Source: an uncultured Ignavibacteria bacterium (lineage in GTDB: Bacteria; Bacteroidota; Ignavibacteria; SZUA-365). From it: a stretch of DNA of 11,146 nucleotides. The stretch is from positions 1-11,146 of the forward strand of contig CAJXSA010000100.1 in the NCBI GenBank assembly GCA_913060595.1, read 5' to 3'. The notes below the pieces were generated by a model. That model did no database searches. It was not told the origin of the DNA and saw only the letters and a program-made list of their open reading frames with translations. The translations under genes and the position numbers were made by a program. Each line of letters begins with the position of its first letter. The first letter of the stretch is position 1. Shown piece after piece: positions 7,312 through 11,146 of this stretch.

Positions 7312-7355
7312 GGGGAAGGAAAACGGGGGAGAGCAGGGTGGGGCGTGCAACAGGG
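7312..7355 (+). other. G-run cluster with quadruplex potential
   Basis: Five runs of three or more G occur on the plus strand: 7312-7315, 7325-7329, 7336-7338, 7340-7343 and 7353-7355, with loops of 9, 6, 1 and 9 nt. Any four consecutive runs include one loop longer than the conventional 7 nt, so only a relaxed G-quadruplex pattern is met. It lies directly upstream of the candidate photolyase -10. Confidence 0.45.
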
Positions 7356-7450
7356 AAAAGTGAAACAACTTTCGTTTGAATGCAAATCGCCTGAATCGGT
7401 GTCCGCACGCCGGCATTGTCGCGTTCGCGTGCAATGCGCCGCCGGGCCGC

Positions 7451-7479
7451 CTAACAATCCCCTAACATTGATTTAATCA
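7451..7479 (+). promoter_or_regulatory. Candidate operator: CTAACA-N5-CTAACA direct repeat plus adjoining dyad
   Basis: CTAACA occurs at 7451-7456 and again at 7462-7467, an 11-bp period that puts both copies on one DNA face. It is directly followed by TGATT-T-AATCA (7469-7479), a perfect 5-bp inverted repeat around one base. Hexamer direct repeats with 5-bp spacers are the known target layout of OmpR/PhoB/PhoP-family response regulators (the Bacillus PhoP box is near TTAACA-N5-TTAACA). Its position about 100 bp before the receptor start suits an activator site. No regulator gene is present in the window. Confidence 0.4.
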
Positions 7480-7506
7480 GAGCTGAACGGCGGCTTCGCA
7501 CATTTG

Positions 7507-7522
7507 TATGATTGTAATTTCG
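7507..7522 (+). promoter_or_regulatory. Candidate core promoter region of the TonB-receptor gene
   Basis: Two overlapping possibilities are seen. TATGAT (7507-7512) matches five of six -10 bases, and TAATTTCG (7515-7522) matches the Bacteroidota -7 box TAnnTTTG except for one base. Neither has a good upstream box at the standard distance, which would fit an activator-dependent promoter using the repeat at 7451-7467. Start-site placement is uncertain. Confidence 0.3.
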
Positions 7523-7569
7523 TTTTCAAAACCAGCAAAGAATCACAACTCATATTCATCACTGTTTTC

Positions 7570-7574
7570 AAGGA
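7570..7574 (+). promoter_or_regulatory. Ribosome binding site deciding the TonB-receptor start
   Basis: AAGGA lies only 2 nt before the ATG at 7577. The alternative ATG at 7508 has no purine-rich sequence before it and would put a 23-residue polar stretch ahead of the signal peptide. The start at 7577 is therefore preferred despite the short spacer. Confidence 0.5.
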
Positions 7575-7576
7575 CA

Positions 7577-10447
7577 ATGCGTACCACACTTTCTCTTACC
7601 ACCCTCCTTTCCCTCCTCATCCTTTTCGCTCCGAGTGTTTCTGCACAGAACACCGGTAAGATCCGAGGAAAGTTGGTTGACGCAGCAAACGGTGAAGGCC
7701 TGATCGGCGCCAATGTCATTCTTGACGGCAAGTCGCTCGGCGCAGCCGCCGACATCGACGGCAATTTCACCATTGATCTCGTTCCCGCCGGAACCTACAC
7801 CCTCAACGCTTCCATGATCGGTTATGCGAAAAAAACCGTGACCGGAGTGGTGGTGAAAGCCGGCGAGACAACGACGCTTGAGATGACACTCGCTCCCGAG
7901 GCCTTCGAAATGGAAGAGGTCGTCGTCGAGGCGAAGATTCTCACGAACAACGAAGTCGGACTGCTGAAGGATCGCCAGAAGGCGACCTCCATCAGCGACG
8001 CCATCAGCTCCGAGGATATTTCCCGCTCGGGTTCCAGCGATGCCGCGGCCGCCATGAACAAGGTGACCGGCGCCTCGACGGTGGACGGGAAGTATATCTA
8101 CATCCGCGGACTGGGTGAGCGCTACACCTCCACGCAGCTCAACGGCGCGGAAGTGCCCAGCGCCGATCCCAACCGCCGCGCGGTGCAGCTCGATCTTTTC
8201 CCCGCGAGCTTCCTGGAGAATCTCGTGACCACGAAGACATTCACGCCCGACAAGCCTGGCAACTACACCGGCGGCAGCGTGAACATTTCGACGAAGTCCT
8301 TCCCGGACAAGCTCACGCTTTCGCTTTCGACCTCCACGTCCTGGAATTCCCAGACCACCGGTTCCGGGAATTTTCTCGGCTACGCCGGCGGTGAAACCGA
8401 CTGGCTCGGCTTCGACGACGGCACGCGCGCGATTCCCGATGCGCTGGCGGATCCCAACGTGGAAATTCCCGACCTGAGCTTCGCTTTCACCGACGAGGAG
8501 AAGGCGATGGAACTCGACCGCCTGTCGAAATCTTTCAACAGCACCATGGCCCCGACGCGCTCGACGGCCCCGGTGAACCAGAGTTATTCTCTCTCCTTCG
8601 GCAACCAGTTTGACGTGCTCGATCAGCCCTTCGGCTTCCTCGGCAGTCTGACCTACAGCCGCAAGTACTCGCTGTACACCGACGGCACGGTGGGCCGCTA
8701 CCAGCTCACCGGTCATGTGGACGATGTGGACGAGCTGACCAACGACTACCTGTTTACCGACCAGAAGGGGACGGATGAAGTGCTGTGGGGCGGTCTGCTG
8801 AACCTGTCCTACAAGCTCGGCCAGGCGCATGAAATGGGCTTCAACGTCATCTACAACCGCAGTGCGGACAACACCGCGCGCTACCTGAACGGAAGCTTCC
8901 CGCGCGACCTGACGGGCAACGCGGTCTATGAGACGCGCAATCTTCACTACATCGAACGCGAGCTGCAGACCTATCAGCTGCGCGGCAAGCACAATTTCGA
9001 GGCCCTCGGCGGTCTGAACGTCGAATGGATCGGCTCGATTTCCAGCAACACGCAGGATGAGCCCGACGTGCGCTATTTCACGAACAACTACACCATTCGT
9101 GAACGCAACGACAACATCGACACCATTTACACCATCCGTCCCTCGATTTACCCGATTCCCGCGCGTTACTACCGCAATCTCGCCGAGGACAACAACTCGT
9201 TCAACCTCGACATGGACCTGCCCTTCCAGCAGTGGAACGGACTGGCGGCGAAGGTGAAATTCGGCGGCGCGTGGCTGAACAAGGAGCGGACCTTCCGTGA
9301 GCGCCGCTTCGATTTCGGACAGGACCGTGCCCGTTATGACGGTAATGACGTCGATTTCTTCCAGCAGGAGAATGTCGGCATCCTCCCTGAGGAGAGCAGC
9401 GAGACCTTCTTCCGCTTCGGCAATTACGTGATCGACGCGACGTCGCCGTCGAACAACTACGACGGCACGCAGGACATCTACGCGGGATACATGATGATCG
9501 ATCTCCCGATCTTCAATGATTTCCGCCTCATCGGTGGCGCGCGCTTCGAGAGCACACAGATGGATGTCGCCAGTATGGACACGTCGCTCTCGCGCGGCAA
9601 TCTCGACAACCAGGATTTCCTGCCCTCGCTCAACGTGCTCTACAACGTGTCCGAGCGCATGAATCTCCGCGCCGCCTACGGAAAGACGCTGGCCCGCCCG
9701 ACTTTCCGTGAACTGGCGCCGTACGCGTCTTTCAACTTCGTCAACGACTTCACCTTCATCGGAAACGCGGACCTCGAGCGCACGCTGATCGACAACTACG
9801 ACCTGCGCTGGGAATGGTTCGTGCGTCCGGGTGAAATCCTCGCCCTGAGCGGCTTCTACAAGTCCTTCCAGAACCCGATCGAGCGCGTCATCAAGAACGT
9901 GAACGGAGAGATCGAGTATCAGAACGTCTCCGAAGCCCGCGTGTACGGTTTCGAATTCGAATTCCGTAAGCGTCTCGACGAGATCGCCGATTTCCTCAAT
10001 TATTTCTACATCGGCACCAACTTCACGTGGACCGAGTCCGTTGTGGACATTTCCGCCGATGAGCTCGAAGTGATTCGCGCCGTCAACCCGTACGTCGACG
10101 GGACGCGCGAACTGCAGGGGCAGTCCCCGTATCTCTTCAATGTGAACCTGGCGTATCAGAATTACGATCAGGGCACGAATGTCAGCGTGTTCTACAACGT
10201 ATTCGGTGAGCGCCTCTCCGCGGTTTCCCTCGGCGGCACCCCGAACGTGTACGAGCAGCCGCGCGGCATGCTCGACCTGATCGTTTCCCAGCGCCTGTTC
10301 TGGGGCTTCACCGCCAAGTTCTCCGCCAAGAACATGCTGGACGAAGCCATCGAGCATGTGCATCACTTTGAAGGCCGTGACTACGTCTATTCGCGCTTCA
10401 ATACGGGGCGTAACTTCTCCTTCGGGATCAATTACACTTTTGAATAG
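7577..10447 (+). CDS. TonB-dependent outer-membrane receptor with carboxypeptidase-regulatory-like N-terminal domain
   Basis: 956 residues from the chosen start. MRTTLSLTTLLSLLILFAPS begins a signal peptide, cut probably after A23. Residues ~27-106 form a CarboxypepD_reg-like beta-sandwich (GKIRGKLVDA...GEGLIGANV...DGNFTIDLVPAGTYTL). EEVVVEA at 113-119 resembles the TonB box of Bacteroidota receptors. The plug (~120-243) contains IYIRGLGERYTSTQLNGAEV and then TPDKPGNYTGGSVNISTKS. The remainder alternates as a 22-strand-type beta-barrel and closes with FSFGINYTFE, so one Glu follows the usual terminal Phe. Such receptors import ligands across the outer membrane with TonB/ExbBD energy; the ligand is not evident. 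It is not of the classic SusC type with a SusD partner: the next gene, 38 bp on, is a beta-helix-like protein and no SusD is seen. Confidence 0.92.
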   Translation: MRTTLSLTTLLSLLILFAPSVSAQNTGKIRGKLVDAANGEGLIGANVILDGKSLGAAADIDGNFTIDLVPAGTYTLNASMIGYAKKTVTGVVVKAGETTTLEMTLAPEAFEMEEVVVEAKILTNNEVGLLKDRQKATSISDAISSEDISRSGSSDAAAAMNKVTGASTVDGKYIYIRGLGERYTSTQLNGAEVPSADPNRRAVQLDLFPASFLENLVTTKTFTPDKPGNYTGGSVNISTKSFPDKLTLSLSTSTSWNSQTTGSGNFLGYAGGETDWLGFDDGTRAIPDALADPNVEIPDLSFAFTDEEKAMELDRLSKSFNSTMAPTRSTAPVNQSYSLSFGNQFDVLDQPFGFLGSLTYSRKYSLYTDGTVGRYQLTGHVDDVDELTNDYLFTDQKGTDEVLWGGLLNLSYKLGQAHEMGFNVIYNRSADNTARYLNGSFPRDLTGNAVYETRNLHYIERELQTYQLRGKHNFEALGGLNVEWIGSISSNTQDEPDVRYFTNNYTIRERNDNIDTIYTIRPSIYPIPARYYRNLAEDNNSFNLDMDLPFQQWNGLAAKVKFGGAWLNKERTFRERRFDFGQDRARYDGNDVDFFQQENVGILPEESSETFFRFGNYVIDATSPSNNYDGTQDIYAGYMMIDLPIFNDFRLIGGARFESTQMDVASMDTSLSRGNLDNQDFLPSLNVLYNVSERMNLRAAYGKTLARPTFRELAPYASFNFVNDFTFIGNADLERTLIDNYDLRWEWFVRPGEILALSGFYKSFQNPIERVIKNVNGEIEYQNVSEARVYGFEFEFRKRLDEIADFLNYFYIGTNFTWTESVVDISADELEVIRAVNPYVDGTRELQGQSPYLFNVNLAYQNYDQGTNVSVFYNVFGERLSAVSLGGTPNVYEQPRGMLDLIVSQRLFWGFTAKFSAKNMLDEAIEHVHHFEGRDYVYSRFNTGRNFSFGINYTFE

Positions 10448-10475
10448 TTCGTATCACCTGTTTATCTAATCGTTT

Positions 10476-10479
10476 GGAG
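10476..10479 (+). promoter_or_regulatory. Ribosome binding site of the beta-helix-like gene
   Basis: GGAG lies 6 nt before the ATG at 10486, within the 38-bp gap after the receptor stop. The gap contains no terminator or recognisable promoter, which supports cotranscription with the receptor. Confidence 0.6.
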
Positions 10480-10485
10480 CAATTC

Positions 10486-11146
10486 ATGCTGAAGAAACTG
10501 TTGACCATGTTCGTGTTCTCCCTGATGGCCACCGGAGCATTCGCGCAGACCACTGTGAATGTCACCGACGGCGACATCGTCGGCGACGTGACCTGGACAG
10601 CCAACAACATCTACGTTCTCGACGGATTTGTGTTCGTCGAGGATGGGGAAACACTGACCATCGAACCCGGTACCGTTGTCAAGGGCAAGCCCGGACAGGC
10701 GGAGAACTCCAGTGCGCTGATTGTCGCACAGGGCGGCAAGATTTTCGCGAACGGCACGCCTGCGAAGCCGATCATTTTCACCGCGGAGGCGGATAACCTG
10801 AACGGCAACCTGCCTCTCGACACCCGTGGCCTCTGGGGCGGCGTGATCGTGCTCGGCAAGGCAACCATCAACACCGCGACCGGAGTGGGCCAGATCGAAG
10901 GCATTCCCTCGACCGAACCGCGTGGCGCCTACGGCGGCAACGATGACACGGACAACTCGGGTGTCATTCGCTACGTGTCCATTCGCTATGGCGGAACCGA
11001 CATTGGCGAAGGCAACGAGATCAACGGTCTGACCATGGCCGGTGTCGGCAGCGGCACGCGCATCGAGTACGTCGAAGTGTTCAACAACAAGGACGATGGT
11101 TTCGAGTGGTTCGGCGGTACGGTCAACTGCAAGTACCTGGTTTCCG
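10486..11146 (+). CDS. Secreted right-handed beta-helix-like protein of a TonB-receptor-associated family (C-terminus outside window)
   Basis: 220 codons are visible; the gene continues past the right edge. Residues 1-20 are a signal peptide (MLKKLLTMFVFSLMATGAFA, cut before Q21). The mature part has short beta-strand units rich in G, T and N. Motifs include LTIEPGTVVKGKPG, ALIVAQGGKIFANGTPAKPI, RGLWGGVIVLGKATIN and IEGIPSTEPRGAYGGNDDTD. These are followed by NEINGLTMAGVGSG, then IEYVEVFNNKDDGFEWFGGT. This conserved block is familiar to me from many Bacteroidota proteins annotated as hypothetical or as T9SS-sorted, often beside TonB receptors; that is memory and not a search. The fold is probably a parallel beta-helix exposed at the surface. 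I see no catalytic triad or metal site in the visible part, and whether it ends in a sorting tail cannot be seen. It probably forms an operon with the receptor. Confidence 0.8.
   Translation, partial: MLKKLLTMFVFSLMATGAFAQTTVNVTDGDIVGDVTWTANNIYVLDGFVFVEDGETLTIEPGTVVKGKPGQAENSSALIVAQGGKIFANGTPAKPIIFTAEADNLNGNLPLDTRGLWGGVIVLGKATINTATGVGQIEGIPSTEPRGAYGGNDDTDNSGVIRYVSIRYGGTDIGEGNEINGLTMAGVGSGTRIEYVEVFNNKDDGFEWFGGTVNCKYLVS

Larger units (their letters stand above)
7263..7576. other. 314-bp divergent intergenic region between photolyase and TonB-receptor genes
   Basis: No supported gene lies here. From left to right it holds a candidate extended -10 element for the photolyase gene, a G-run cluster on the plus strand, a TTTG-AATG-CAAA dyad (7375-7386), a CTAACA direct repeat, an 11-bp dyad and AT-rich sequence leading to the receptor start. 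Composition shifts from very GC-rich (7300-7460) to AT-rich (7461-7576), as expected for a promoter on the receptor side. Confidence 0.7.

Noticed and set aside
7508..7576. Starting the TonB receptor at the ATG at 7508
   Set aside because: It has no ribosome binding site, adds a polar leader ahead of the signal peptide and would overlap the most promoter-like sequence.
7568..10366. A 932-residue open frame antisense to the TonB-receptor gene
   Set aside because: Its composition (V, E, R, H-rich with no domain) is the usual shadow of a GC-rich gene; the receptor on the other strand is full of family motifs.

Overview
The window looks like chromosomal DNA from a GC-rich member of the Bacteroidota/Chlorobiota/Ignavibacteria part of the FCB group. 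The grounds are two secreted proteins with type IX secretion (T9SS) type A-like C-terminal tails, a TonB-dependent receptor with an N-terminal carboxypeptidase-regulatory-like domain, weak Shine-Dalgarno sequences and a short beta-helix-like secreted protein behind the receptor. This is inferred from gene content and style; no rRNA or other marker gene is present.

Layout. At 1-1585 (minus, cut by the left edge) is a secreted protein with three Ig-like (He_PIG-type) repeats and the beginning of a sorting tail. At 1693-4056 (minus) is a secreted CRTAC1-like protein with seven VCBS/FG-GAP calcium-loop repeats, an ASPIC/UnbV domain and a sorting tail. A hairpin plus T-run lies between these two. 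A 201-bp divergent intergenic region with candidate promoters for both sides separates this pair from 4258-5646 (plus), a proton-coupled oligopeptide transporter of the POT/PTR family, which ends in a clear intrinsic terminator. A striking 28-bp-stem AT-rich palindrome (5741-5799) sits between that terminator and the convergent gene at 5826-7262 (minus), a class I CPD photolyase with all hallmark residues. A 314-bp divergent region (7263-7576) holds a G-run cluster, a CTAACA-N5-CTAACA direct repeat and a small dyad. It leads into a TonB-dependent receptor (7577-10447, plus). After a 38-bp gap comes a secreted beta-helix-like protein (10486 to beyond the right edge), probably cotranscribed with the receptor.

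How it fits together. The two left genes encode exported, probably surface-attached or released proteins. The receptor and beta-helix protein look like an uptake/surface pair at the outer membrane, with no substrate evident from sequence. The POT protein would import di-/tripeptides across the inner membrane. The photolyase is a stand-alone light-dependent DNA repair gene. I see no phage, transposase, CRISPR, tRNA or rRNA, and no convincing new multi-gene system. The best leads for something undescribed are the large palindrome at 5741-5799 and the receptor/beta-helix pair with its response-regulator-like upstream repeats.
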